The notes beneath the pieces were generated by a model. That model saw nothing but the letters and a program-made list of their open reading frames with translations, was not told the DNA's origin and ran no database searches. A stretch of 41,447 bases of DNA, from assembly GCF_021032705.1 (NCBI RefSeq), contig NZ_JAHVXI010000009.1, positions 26,971-68,417 of the forward strand. The letters are read 5' to 3'. Origin of the DNA: Psychroserpens luteolus. Lineage in GTDB: Bacteria > Bacteroidota > Bacteroidia > Flavobacteriales > Flavobacteriaceae. Positions 24,116-31,836 of the stretch are shown one piece after another (within the stretch, counting starts at the first letter, position 1; each line of letters opens with the position of its first letter). Both the position numbers and the translations under genes were made by a program.

Positions 24116-26423
24116 AAAAGGTGTTTTCTATCTTTTTATAACCTTATTCTTTTTGAATGCTAGTCGCACTTATGCACAAACTAATTCAAAAAAGAAACTT
24201 CCGCTTGTCGAAATTATTTTACAATTAGAGCAAAAATTCAATATTAACTTTAGCTATTTAGATCAAACTGTTGAAAACAAAACTGCTGTACTACCTGACG
24301 ATGAATTATCATTAGAAGATGTTCTAAAGTTTTTAAAATCTGAAACAAATCTAGATTTCATACGCATCAATGACACTAATATTGTCATCTCTAAACGTTC
24401 AAACCCATTTAGTAGCTTTATTACTCAAAAGTTGGAAGAAGTCGTCATTACTAATTTCTTAACCAAAGGTATTTCCAAAAAAAGTGATGGTAAAATCAAT
24501 ATCAAAACTGAAGACTTTGGTATCCTACCAGGATTAATTGAATCTGATGTTTTACAAAGTATACAAGCCTTACCAGGAATTCTTAGTGTAGATGAACGTG
24601 TTTCTAGTATCAATGTTAGAGGGGGCACTCACGATCAAAACCTAATTCTTTGGGATGGTATAAAAATGTATCAATCTGGACATTTTTTTGGTTTGGTATC
24701 GGCTTTTAATCCATACCTCACAAAAGAGGTTAATATTTCAAAAAATGGTACAAGCGTAAAATTTGGTGATGGCGTATCAAGTGTGATTGATATGACACAA
24801 TCTAATAGTTTGGATCAAGATTTTATAGCTGGAGCTGGCTTTAATCTTATCAATGCTGATGGCTTTGCTAAAGTCCCTTTAAATGATTATACCGAAATAC
24901 AAGTCTCAGCACGACGCTCTGTTACCGATTTTATTTTCACACCAACCTATGATCAATATCTACAACGTGTCTTTCAGGATAGTGACTTTTCAAATCCGCA
25001 ACAAGGCAGCTCTGAAGTGATCTCTAATAATGAACGTTTTTACTTTTACGATATAGCGACAAAATTTTTATACGATATCACAGATCAAGATCAATTTCGT
25101 TTTAATTTTTTAACCATAAATAATAAACTTACCTATGACCAAAGGTCTGATGATGATTCTGGCATTCCTTTAAAAAATGAACTCATACAAAACAATTTTG
25201 CTACTGGTTTTCAATACCTAAAATACTGGAATAGCAAGCTTACTACTACAGCACAATTTTACTATACAGGTTATGATTTAAGAGCCACAAACTTTGATAT
25301 TGCAAGTAGTCAACGTACCAATCAAGACAATCGCGTTAACGATTTAGGTGTTAAGATTAATGCTACAAATCATATAGATGATAATTTAAAATTACATGGA
25401 GGTTATCAATTTAGTGAGGTTATTATTAGTAATGCGGAAGACACTAATAATCCAGACTCAGAGAGTTTTATCAAGGAAGTTGTGCGAACACATTCTATTT
25501 ATGGTGAAGCCGAATTTACCTCAGCCAGTAAAAGCACGTATGCACGAATTGGACTAAGAACTAATTACATTGAAAAATTCTCAGAATTTTTTACAGAACC
25601 GCGTTTATCGTTGAGTCACAAGCTAAGTAATGATTTTAGATTAGAATTTTTAGCCGAATTAAAAAGTCAGACCACCTCTCAAATCATCGATTTACAAAAT
25701 GACTTCTTAGGTATTGAAAAACGACGTTGGATCTTATCTAATAACGACGATATTCCTATCATTAAAAGTGTTCAAGGCGCTGTTGGAATTCATTATAATA
25801 AAAACAAGCTACTTATTAGTGCCGAGGGTTTTATTAAAGATATTGACGGTATTACGTCTAGAAGTCAAGGGTTTCAAAATCAGTTTCAATTCACAGATGC
25901 CATCGGGAAATACCAAGTAAGAGGTATCGATTTTTTAATCAATAAACAATTTGATTCATTTAGTACGTGGTTAAGTTATTCTTACAGCCAAAATGATTAT
26001 GAATTTGACGATTTAAACGATGGTAATCCATTTCCTAATAATATCGATGTAAGACATACCGCAACCTTTGCTGGTACTTACACTATTAATGATTTAAAAT
26101 TAGCATTAGGAGTGAATTGGCATTCTGGAAAACCCCAAACATTACCTTTATCAATCCAAGATGATACCAATACGCAAATTGAATATACAACTCCTAATAG
26201 TAGTAGACTTAGTGATTACTTTAGAACAGATCTTTCTGCAACCTACCAGTTAAGACTTACCAATAGAATGAATGCATCTATTGGAGCGTCAATATGGAAT
26301 CTATTAGACAGGAAAAATGTGATTAATACCTACTATTCAGAACATACAAATGGTGATATTGTAACTATTGAAAATGTATCTTTAGGTATTACGCCTAATA
26401 TTAGTTTTAGAGTACGGTTTTAA
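24108..26423 (+). CDS. TonB-dependent outer-membrane receptor with STN signalling domain (FecA-like)
   Basis: 771 residues, starting with GTG inside the fecR 3' end. Signal peptide about 1-24 (ending RTYAQ). STN domain about 27-100 (LPLVEIILQLEQKFNINFSY and LDFIRINDTNIVIS). Plug about 135-240: PGLIESDVLQSIQALPGI, SSINVRGGTHDQNLILWDGI. The remainder is a 22-strand barrel ending in the usual aromatic strand SFRVRF. The STN domain marks it as a transducer that, besides importing its substrate, signals through FecR to the sigma factor. No CarboxypepD-like N-terminal domain and no SusD partner gene are present, so the substrate could be a siderophore or other small ligand (inference). Confidence 0.94.
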   Translation: MSKKGVFYLFITLFFLNASRTYAQTNSKKKLPLVEIILQLEQKFNINFSYLDQTVENKTAVLPDDELSLEDVLKFLKSETNLDFIRINDTNIVISKRSNPFSSFITQKLEEVVITNFLTKGISKKSDGKINIKTEDFGILPGLIESDVLQSIQALPGILSVDERVSSINVRGGTHDQNLILWDGIKMYQSGHFFGLVSAFNPYLTKEVNISKNGTSVKFGDGVSSVIDMTQSNSLDQDFIAGAGFNLINADGFAKVPLNDYTEIQVSARRSVTDFIFTPTYDQYLQRVFQDSDFSNPQQGSSEVISNNERFYFYDIATKFLYDITDQDQFRFNFLTINNKLTYDQRSDDDSGIPLKNELIQNNFATGFQYLKYWNSKLTTTAQFYYTGYDLRATNFDIASSQRTNQDNRVNDLGVKINATNHIDDNLKLHGGYQFSEVIISNAEDTNNPDSESFIKEVVRTHSIYGEAEFTSASKSTYARIGLRTNYIEKFSEFFTEPRLSLSHKLSNDFRLEFLAELKSQTTSQIIDLQNDFLGIEKRRWILSNNDDIPIIKSVQGAVGIHYNKNKLLISAEGFIKDIDGITSRSQGFQNQFQFTDAIGKYQVRGIDFLINKQFDSFSTWLSYSYSQNDYEFDDLNDGNPFPNNIDVRHTATFAGTYTINDLKLALGVNWHSGKPQTLPLSIQDDTNTQIEYTTPNSSRLSDYFRTDLSATYQLRLTNRMNASIGASIWNLLDRKNVINTYYSEHTNGDIVTIENVSLGITPNISFRVRF

Positions 26424-26437
26424 AATAAAATAATGAT

Positions 26438-26989
26438 ATGACTTCAGAAGAATTATACAAATTACGATTTCCAATTGGTGAATTTACGGCACCTGAAAAT
26501 ATTTCTTCGGAAATGATATCGGATTGGATAAATGACATCGAACAATTTCCAAAAGCGATTGAAGAAGCCACTAAAGATTTAAATGTTAATGAACTTAAAT
26601 GGCAATACAGACCAGATGGATGGAATATCAAACAAGTGGTACATCATTGTGCAGATAGTCATATGAATAGTATCATTAGGTTTAAACTTACATTAACTGA
26701 AGATTCACCAACCATTAGACCATATTTTGAAGATCGCTGGGCAAATCTCATTGATGGTAATGATGATAGTTTAGAAGATACACTAAGCCTGCTCAAAGGA
26801 CTCCACGCCAAATTAAGCAAACTACTTCGCAATATTTCTAAGGAAGAATTATCTAGAGAATTCATACATCCAGAACACGGGAAACGATTTAGATTAGACG
26901 AAACCATTGGTACATATGCATGGCATAGCAATCATCATTTAGCGCATGTCAAGCAAGCTATTAACTATAAAGGCAAGTTTAATGATTAG
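26438..26989 (+). CDS. YfiT-like DinB-fold protein (putative bacillithiol or other thiol transferase)
   Basis: 183 residues. LRFPIGEFTAPENIS at the start, GWNIKQVVHHCADSHMNS (about 61-77), IRFKLTLTED, RPYFEDRWANL and WHSNHHLAHV (162-171) closely follow B. subtilis YfiT. The metal ligands expected from that protein are His69 or His70, His163 and His167, all present. YfiT/BstA proteins are metal-dependent thiol-S-transferases or hydrolases of the DinB superfamily. The gene starts 14 bp after the receptor and overlaps the next gene by eight bases. Confidence 0.92.
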   Translation: MTSEELYKLRFPIGEFTAPENISSEMISDWINDIEQFPKAIEEATKDLNVNELKWQYRPDGWNIKQVVHHCADSHMNSIIRFKLTLTEDSPTIRPYFEDRWANLIDGNDDSLEDTLSLLKGLHAKLSKLLRNISKEELSREFIHPEHGKRFRLDETIGTYAWHSNHHLAHVKQAINYKGKFND

Positions 26990-27716
26990 AATAACCATAC
27001 TATTACTATTTGTTTTTTCATACACATTAGATGCGCAAAATAATGAGTTTGATGACACTTTTATCTCTGAAAACTTTAAACTTTTAAATTCGGTTGATTC
27101 TGAATTAGCAGTTAGTATATCTCCAATTATTGAGAAACGCTTAGTATTTCATCTTAAAGATTCCAGTAGCTTTTATAGTCCTTTGACAAAATTATCAAAA
27201 TACGTGACTATAAAAACATCAGAAGATAGTTTGGTAAAAACCTATTGTTGGGATAGGATAAATGGTGGAAGCTGGCATGATATGGCCTCATATGCCCAAT
27301 TTAAAACTAGCACTGGACAAATTAAATATATGAAATTAGATTCTGGCGAGGAATATATGACTGGTGAACCAACATCAGTTATAATTTATGACATCTATCA
27401 AATCAAAACCGAAAACGAATCGTTTTATTTATTACTAGGTTGGGGAACTTATGGTGGAGGACAACATCATTCATTAGCTAGGGTTTATAGATTTAAAGAC
27501 GATACTATAGAAGTATGCGATTCTATGTTTGACGGACAAAAATATTTACCCGTCTACGCCAATCGCGTTGATAAAATCAATCTTAAATACAATCCAAAAT
27601 CTAAAGAACTCTCTCATTTTTATTATGAATTTGATCCAGATCAGGGGTTTTATAAAAGAGAGCAGCAAAAAATCACCTGGATATTCAAGAATGGTACATT
27701 CATTAAAAAAGACTAA
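26982..27716 (+). CDS. Secreted hypothetical protein (244 aa)
   Basis: Start ATG 26982 (MIRITILLLFVFSYTLDAQ), chosen because it exposes a signal peptide; an upstream ATG at 26946 would add 12 residues and hide it. The mature part has LLNSVDSELAVSISPIIEKRLVF and GGSWHDMASYAQFKTSTGQIKY, then a beta-rich region with SFYLLLGWGTYGGGQHHSLARVYRF and a C-terminal ITWIFKNGTFIKKD. I recognise no family. It overlaps the YfiT-like gene by eight bases, so it is co-translated with it. It is convergent with the dipeptidase gene with only 8 bp between stops. Confidence 0.8.
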   Translation: MIRITILLLFVFSYTLDAQNNEFDDTFISENFKLLNSVDSELAVSISPIIEKRLVFHLKDSSSFYSPLTKLSKYVTIKTSEDSLVKTYCWDRINGGSWHDMASYAQFKTSTGQIKYMKLDSGEEYMTGEPTSVIIYDIYQIKTENESFYLLLGWGTYGGGQHHSLARVYRFKDDTIEVCDSMFDGQKYLPVYANRVDKINLKYNPKSKELSHFYYEFDPDQGFYKREQQKITWIFKNGTFIKKD

Positions 27717-27724
27717 AGTAAGTT

Positions 27725-28408
27725 TTATTCTACTTCAAAATCAAAATACGTTTTAGGAAACGGTTCCCAACGCAATGTAAAATGCCACCACTCTTTGGGA
27801 TAATTTCTAAAATTGTGCTTTAACATCACCTGTTGTAACTTCTGCCTGTTATTCTTTTGTTCTTTGGTTAGATCTGGGTGCTCAACCCAAGACTCTTTTC
27901 CGAAGAAATCATACGGACTTCCCATATCTAGTGGCTCATTGGTGTTGCCATCGATAATCGTTAAATCCACTGTGCTACCTCGACTATGACCAGAGCGCGT
28001 TGCTATATACTCCTCTTTAAACAAGTGACGTTTTTCAACATCTGGATAAAACTGTTGTTTGTTAATCGTATCGTTTAAATCTTTTGCCCAACGCATAAAG
28101 TGGTTTACTGCGCGCTGAGGACGATACCCATCATAGACGCGTAAACATAAATTTTGTTCTTGTAATTCATCTTGTACTTTCTTTAGAGCTTCGGCAGACT
28201 GTTTTGTTAAAATCAAAGTATTGGCCTTGTATCCTGTAATAGTATCTCCAACAAAATTATTATTAGAAAAATAACGTAGCTCCACATCAATATCTGGAAT
28301 GATGTCTTTAACATGTATAAACCCTTCGGGTAGAGCTTTTTTTTCTTGTGTTGTAAACCCAAACACAATAGTTACAGCAATAAGAATTAATATTTTGTGA
28401 ATCTTCAT
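27725..28408 (-). CDS. D-alanyl-D-alanine dipeptidase, VanX/DdpX type (M15D)
   Basis: It hydrolyses D-Ala-D-Ala (or related dipeptides) during murein turnover. 227 residues with an N-terminal signal peptide (about 1-19). Zinc ligands and catalytic residues match VanX: His141 and Asp148 in SGHSRGSTVDLT, Glu206 and His209 in PKEWWHF; the substrate-binding Arg is in YDGYRPQRA. The spacing (H-x6-D, E-x2-H) is right. There are no vanA/vanH-like neighbours, so I read it as a peptidoglycan recycling enzyme and not a resistance gene. It is divergent from the AlkB-like gene with a 30 bp gap. Confidence 0.93.
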   Translation of the reverse strand: MKIHKILILIAVTIVFGFTTQEKKALPEGFIHVKDIIPDIDVELRYFSNNNFVGDTITGYKANTLILTKQSAEALKKVQDELQEQNLCLRVYDGYRPQRAVNHFMRWAKDLNDTINKQQFYPDVEKRHLFKEEYIATRSGHSRGSTVDLTIIDGNTNEPLDMGSPYDFFGKESWVEHPDLTKEQKNNRQKLQQVMLKHNFRNYPKEWWHFTLRWEPFPKTYFDFEVE

Positions 28409-28438
28409 GATATAGCTAATTTAGATAAAAATTAAGTG

Positions 28439-29038
28439 ATGGACTTATTTTCCGAAGAAAAAACGATAATTAAACGACCAAATGCGGAACTCATTTATAT
28501 TGAGAATTTTTATAATTCGGACATCGCTAATCACTATTTTGAAGTTTTAAAAGATACAATTAAGTGGCAGCAAGACAGCATCACACTATTTGGAAAAACC
28601 CATCAGCAGCCAAGATTAACAGCTCTATATGCTAATAACCATAGCACCTACTCCTACTCTGGAATTACCATGAAACCTCATCAGTTCTCTTCGAAACTGT
28701 TGGAAATAAAGGCAGATATAGAACAAGAAATCAAACATCAATTCACAACTGTTCTTCTCAATTTATATCGCAATGGTAATGATAGTAATGGTTGGCATGC
28801 CGATAATGAAAAAGAACTTGGTAAAAACCCAATAATAGCTTCAGTGAGTTTTGGAGAAATGAGACCCTTTCATTTTAAACATCGATATATCAAAGAAGAA
28901 CGACATAAACTCAATCTACATCACGGAAGTTTATTGGTTATGAAAGGTGAAATGCAACATTTTTGGTTACATCAAATTGCCAAAACCAAAAAGACTATTG
29001 GTGAACGGATTAACTTGACCTTTAGAAGTATTATATGA
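28439..29038 (+). CDS. AlkB-like Fe(II)/2-oxoglutarate dioxygenase
   Basis: It probably removes methyl or other alkyl lesions from DNA or RNA bases. 199 residues from ATG 28439 (a GTG three bases upstream is possible). The HxD motif is His120-x-Asp122 in GWHADNE, the distal His178 lies in HFWLHQ, and the 2-oxoglutarate-binding RxxxxxR is Arg190/Arg196 in GERINLTFRS. NHSTYSYSG is the nucleotide-recognition part. Length and motif order fit the AlkB/ALKBH2-3 group found in flavobacteria. A terminator follows at 29060-29087. Confidence 0.93.
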   Translation: MDLFSEEKTIIKRPNAELIYIENFYNSDIANHYFEVLKDTIKWQQDSITLFGKTHQQPRLTALYANNHSTYSYSGITMKPHQFSSKLLEIKADIEQEIKHQFTTVLLNLYRNGNDSNGWHADNEKELGKNPIIASVSFGEMRPFHFKHRYIKEERHKLNLHHGSLLVMKGEMQHFWLHQIAKTKKTIGERINLTFRSII

Positions 29039-29057
29039 GCTTCAATTATATAAAACG

Positions 29058-29190
29058 AAAAAACCAAGGTCCCTCAACCTTGGTTTTCCTAATTTGCTTT
29101 TTAAATATGTGGTAGATTTAGGGTCACTAAGCCATCACATATGCAAATATTAATTAATTAATCCATTGAACTAAAAACTAAATTTTAGTA
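29058..29190 (-). ncRNA. Candidate small RNA with own promoter and terminator
   Basis: A minus-strand promoter TTG-N18-TATATTTG (29224-29196) would start a transcript near 29190. It then contains a stem-loop formed by 29142-29134 and 29113-29105 (CACATA/TATGTG core, nine pairs with one G-U) and ends at the hairpin 29087-29060, which on the minus strand is followed by six T (29063-29058). Length is about 133 nt. The terminator has a better U-tract on this strand than for alkB (four T). No open frame of note is inside. It shares a 14-base sequence with the candidate RNA at 22492-22577. Confidence 0.4.
29060..29087. terminator. Bidirectional intrinsic terminator after the AlkB-like gene
   Basis: AAAACCAAGGT (29060-29070) and ACCTTGGTTTT (29077-29087), loop CCCTCA. 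Eleven perfect pairs. Confidence 0.88.
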
Positions 29191-29195
29191 CACTT

Positions 29196-29224
29196 CAAAT
29201 ATAGAACTCTATTTCATTATACAA
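29196..29224 (-). promoter_or_regulatory. Candidate housekeeping promoter in the 29039-29417 gap
   Basis: On the minus strand TTG (29224-29222), an 18-base spacer and TATATTTG (29203-29196), matching the Bacteroidetes consensus. It points towards the terminator at 29087-29060, with no annotated gene between. Confidence 0.5.
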
Positions 29225-29244
29225 GTTAAAATACATAATTAATC

Positions 29245-29308
29245 GATGAAATACACTTAATTTTAACATTTAAAGATGAAATATTGCATTTCATCGATGA
29301 AATGCAAT
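29245..29308. promoter_or_regulatory. 26-bp perfect palindrome with additional half-sites (operator-like)
   Basis: ATTGCATTTCATC (29283-29295) is followed at once by its exact reverse complement (29296-29308). The core GATGAAAT also occurs at 29245-29252 and 29275-29282 on the same strand. There is no T-tract, so it is not a terminator. It lies 66 bases upstream of a TAACTTTG box and 109 bases before the hydrolase gene at 29418. Confidence 0.6.
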
Positions 29309-29374
29309 GTTGGCAAATAAAAAAAATACATTTAGAAGTCATAAAATCACATAATTTTCGTTCTAATTTTTAGT

Positions 29375-29382
29375 TAACTTTG
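29375..29382 (+). promoter_or_regulatory. Candidate -7 element TAACTTTG of the hydrolase gene
   Basis: Exact TANNTTTG, 35 bases before the ATG at 29418. No TTG at the expected distance upstream, which would be consistent with a promoter that needs an activator bound at the palindrome (inference). Confidence 0.4.
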
Positions 29383-29417
29383 GTACATCAATTATTAGGT
29401 GTTATAAAAAAACGACT

Positions 29418-30347
29418 ATGAAATATTATATGAGTATTCTGTTCTTTTGTTTATGTGCAATAATCTATGCTCAAGAACCCAAGTTTTCATCACTTGAGGT
29501 TTCAGTAAATGAATTAATAGATGGCACTTTATTAGTTCCAAAAGACAACGACAAACCTAAACTTGCTATCATAATTGCTGGTTCTGGTCCAACAGATAGA
29601 AATGGAAATCAAAATTTTTCAAATAACAATTCATTAAAAAAACTTGCAGAATCACTTTCTAATAGAGGTATTGCCACCTACAGATATGATAAACGTATTG
29701 TTAAACAAATTCTTAAAAAGAAAATAGATCCTAACATAACATTTGATGATTTTGTAACTGATGCTATTTCGGTTATTGATTATTTCAAAAAAGAGGGAAA
29801 ATATTCAAACATTTATATTATTGGGCATAGCCAAGGAAGCCTTGTTGGTATGTTGGCTGCAAAAGGAAAGGCTAATGGTTTTATTTCATTAGCTGGCGCA
29901 GGACAATCTATAGACGATGTTATTACCGAACAAATTGCAGCAATGGATCCATCGTTAGTTGAAGGTACTAAAAAAGCATTTGACAGTTTAAAGGAAGGAA
30001 AATTAACTACAGAATATCCTCAGGCATTAGGATCAATTTTTAGAGCAGACGTTCAACCGTTTATCATGAATTGGATGCAATACAAACCACAAGAGATTAT
30101 CAAAACTTTAGACATTCCTATACTTATAATTAATGGGACAAAAGATCTTCAGGTATCTGTAGATGAAGCAAAACTTCTAAAGCAAGGTTCTGATAAAGCA
30201 GAAATTGAAATCATTGATAATATGAACCATGTCTTATTTATTATTGCAGGTGATAAATTGGAAAACTCTAAATCTTATAACGAATCCTTTAGAAAAATTT
30301 CTGAAGACCTTATTACCAAAGTATCTGACTTTATTATCAAAAAATAA
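29418..30347 (+). CDS. Secreted alpha/beta hydrolase
   Basis: 309 residues. Signal peptide about 1-19 (ending IIYAQ). IIAGSGPTDRNGNQ (about 52-65) is the oxyanion-side box, YRYDKRIVKQ follows, nucleophile elbow GHSQG at 136-140 with Ser138, acid Asp243 (INGTKDLQVSVDEA), base His271 (NMNHVLF). The GSGxTDRN box makes it a relative of the hydrolase at 14689-15585. It is monocistronic: about 380 bp of complex upstream sequence and a terminator right after it. Substrate unknown. Confidence 0.9.
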   Translation: MKYYMSILFFCLCAIIYAQEPKFSSLEVSVNELIDGTLLVPKDNDKPKLAIIIAGSGPTDRNGNQNFSNNNSLKKLAESLSNRGIATYRYDKRIVKQILKKKIDPNITFDDFVTDAISVIDYFKKEGKYSNIYIIGHSQGSLVGMLAAKGKANGFISLAGAGQSIDDVITEQIAAMDPSLVEGTKKAFDSLKEGKLTTEYPQALGSIFRADVQPFIMNWMQYKPQEIIKTLDIPILIINGTKDLQVSVDEAKLLKQGSDKAEIEIIDNMNHVLFIIAGDKLENSKSYNESFRKISEDLITKVSDFIIKK

Positions 30348-30370
30348 ACAATACCATCTTATTAAAAGTT

Positions 30371-30403
30371 AAAAACGCATCTCAAAGTTCGAGATGCGTT
30401 TTT
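30371..30403. terminator. Bidirectional intrinsic terminator after the hydrolase
   Basis: AAAAACGCATCTC (30371-30383) and GAGATGCGTTTTT (30391-30403), loop of seven. Thirteen perfect pairs including the A/T tracts. Confidence 0.9.
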
Positions 30404-30519
30404 ACTAACTAACCAACCAAATGATAAATGTTACTCCGTTATGTGAGGTAATCACTCCTCGTCTAACATCTTCATAAGCATTTACATTTTATATAAAGCA
30501 AATGGCGTGCCAAACTCAA

Positions 30520-30551
30520 TTTGCAAGTTAAAAATATTTGATGTAAATTTG
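30520..30551 (+). promoter_or_regulatory. Promoter of the SPFH operon (TTTG-N20-TAAATTTG)
   Basis: TTTG at 30520-30523, a 20-base spacer and TAAATTTG at 30544-30551, both exact matches to the Bacteroidetes promoter. It lies 47 bases before the ATG of the SPFH gene. Confidence 0.65.
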
Positions 30552-30598
30552 ATATCAAAATAATATCATATTGAATTATTTAATTAAAACCTGATCAA

Positions 30599-31459
30599 AT
30601 GAAAGAAGAAAAAATAATAGTCCCAGCAAACGGCTACCTTATGCTATTCATATTCCTTATACTATTTTTTGGACCAATAGCTTCAGCAATTATTACTGAA
30701 AGTGGTGAGTTTTTACTATTGCTTCCTATAGCAATTATTATTGCTCCTGGATTTATTATGGTACAACCTAATGGTTCACGTGTTTTATTACTATTTGGAA
30801 AATACATAGGCACTGTAAAAAAGAATGGCTTTTATTGGGTGAATCCGTTTTATACTAAAAAGAAAATATCATTGAGAGCTCGAAATTTTGATAGTGAGCG
30901 TTTAAAAGTAAATGATAAATTAGGTAATCCTGTAATGATAAGTACTATTTTAGTATGGCGCGTTCAAAATACTTATAAAGCAGCTTTTGATGTCGATATC
31001 TACGAAAACTTTGTTCGTGTACAAACCGATGCCGCAGTACGTAAGCTAGCAAGCATGTATCCATATGACAATTTCGCAGATGAAGGACACGCCGAAGATA
31101 TTACCTTACGCTCTAGTGTTAATGAAGTAAGTAACGCTTTAGAGAAAGAAATAGAAGAACGCTTGGCTATTGCTGGAATTGAAGTTTTAGAAGCACGTAT
31201 TGGCTATTTAGCCTATGCGCAAGAGATTGCTAATGCTATGCTAAAACGTCAGCAAGCAACAGCAATTGTAGCTGCAAGACATAAAATCGTTGAAGGTGCC
31301 GTAAGCATGGTAGAAATGGCTTTAGAAGAACTTGGCAAAAAACAAATTGTCGATTTAGATGAAGAACGCAAAGCTGCTATGGTAAGTAATTTAATGGTCA
31401 TCCTTTGTGGCGACAAAGATGCCTCACCTGTTTTAAATACTGGAACATTAAACCACTAA
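30599..31459 (+). CDS. SPFH (stomatin/prohibitin/flotillin) domain membrane protein
   Basis: 286 residues. The N-terminus has two hydrophobic segments (about 11-32 and 36-53) that anchor or hairpin the protein in the membrane. The SPFH/band 7 domain follows (about 60-230): VLLLFGKYIGTVKKNGFYWVNP, RARNFDSERLKVNDKLGNPV, RVQTDAAVRKLASMYPYD. A coiled-coil region with EEALEKEIEERLAIAGIEVLEARIGYLAYA-type sequence (about 180-235) and a C-terminal helix complete it. Such proteins form large membrane rings and organise microdomains or regulate proteases. It is the first of six tightly packed genes. Confidence 0.92.
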   Translation: MKEEKIIVPANGYLMLFIFLILFFGPIASAIITESGEFLLLLPIAIIIAPGFIMVQPNGSRVLLLFGKYIGTVKKNGFYWVNPFYTKKKISLRARNFDSERLKVNDKLGNPVMISTILVWRVQNTYKAAFDVDIYENFVRVQTDAAVRKLASMYPYDNFADEGHAEDITLRSSVNEVSNALEKEIEERLAIAGIEVLEARIGYLAYAQEIANAMLKRQQATAIVAARHKIVEGAVSMVEMALEELGKKQIVDLDEERKAAMVSNLMVILCGDKDASPVLNTGTLNH

Positions 31460-31460
31460 A

Positions 31461-31658
31461 ATGAACAAGAATCAAATTTATAGCATTGCTATTGGAAGCG
31501 TATTAGGAAGCAGCATTGGAACTACAATAGGAGCCATTATTGGTGATGTAGCAATGGGAGTTGTTTACGGCTCTCTAATAGGGACTATTATTGGAGTTAT
31601 ACTGGCGCTTGTGATTTTTAAAGGTGAGAATGATCCATCAGATAATGACCCACTATAA
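31461..31658 (+). CDS. Small glycine-zipper membrane protein (65 aa)
   Basis: Starts one base after the SPFH stop codon. 65 residues with two hydrophobic helices rich in GxxxG-like patterns (IAIGSVLGSSIGTTIGAIIG and GVVYGSLIGTIIGVILALVIF) and an acidic tail KGENDPSDNDPL. Glycine zippers mediate helix packing, so oligomerisation or pairing with the SPFH ring is plausible (inference). No named family recognised. Confidence 0.85.
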   Translation: MNKNQIYSIAIGSVLGSSIGTTIGAIIGDVAMGVVYGSLIGTIIGVILALVIFKGENDPSDNDPL

Positions 31659-31676
31659 ACTCGTAAAACAAAACAG

Positions 31677-31835
31677 ATGAAAGAATATAAAGTTGTTGTA
31701 CCAAAACTCGGATTTAGAAATAGAACTAAACATTTTGAAGACTTGCTTAATCAATATTCAAGAGAGGGCTGGGTGGTTAACCATATCACTCAAGGTTGGA
31801 CAAGCGTAGTTTTTGAGCGAGATAAAAACAGATAA
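31677..31835 (+). CDS. DUF4177-like small protein (52 aa)
   Basis: MKEYKVVVPKLGFRNRT, then FEDLLNQYSREGWVVNHIT and WTSVVFERDKNR. The start strand KEYKVVxP, the 'LNxxxxEGWEVV' element and the final hydrophobic strand are the DUF4177 pattern. It begins 18 bp after the glycine-zipper gene and ends one base before the next ATG, so it is part of the operon. DUF4177 has no known function. Confidence 0.82.
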   Translation: MKEYKVVVPKLGFRNRTKHFEDLLNQYSREGWVVNHITQGWTSVVFERDKNR

Positions 31836-31836
31836 A

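Noticed and set aside
27725-28408. VanX-type dipeptidase considered as a vancomycin-resistance gene
   Set aside because: No ligase or dehydrogenase partner genes are near; such dipeptidases are ordinary murein-recycling enzymes in this group.
29283-29308. Palindrome considered as a transcription terminator
   Set aside because: No T-tract follows on either strand and there is no loop; it is better explained as a protein-binding site.
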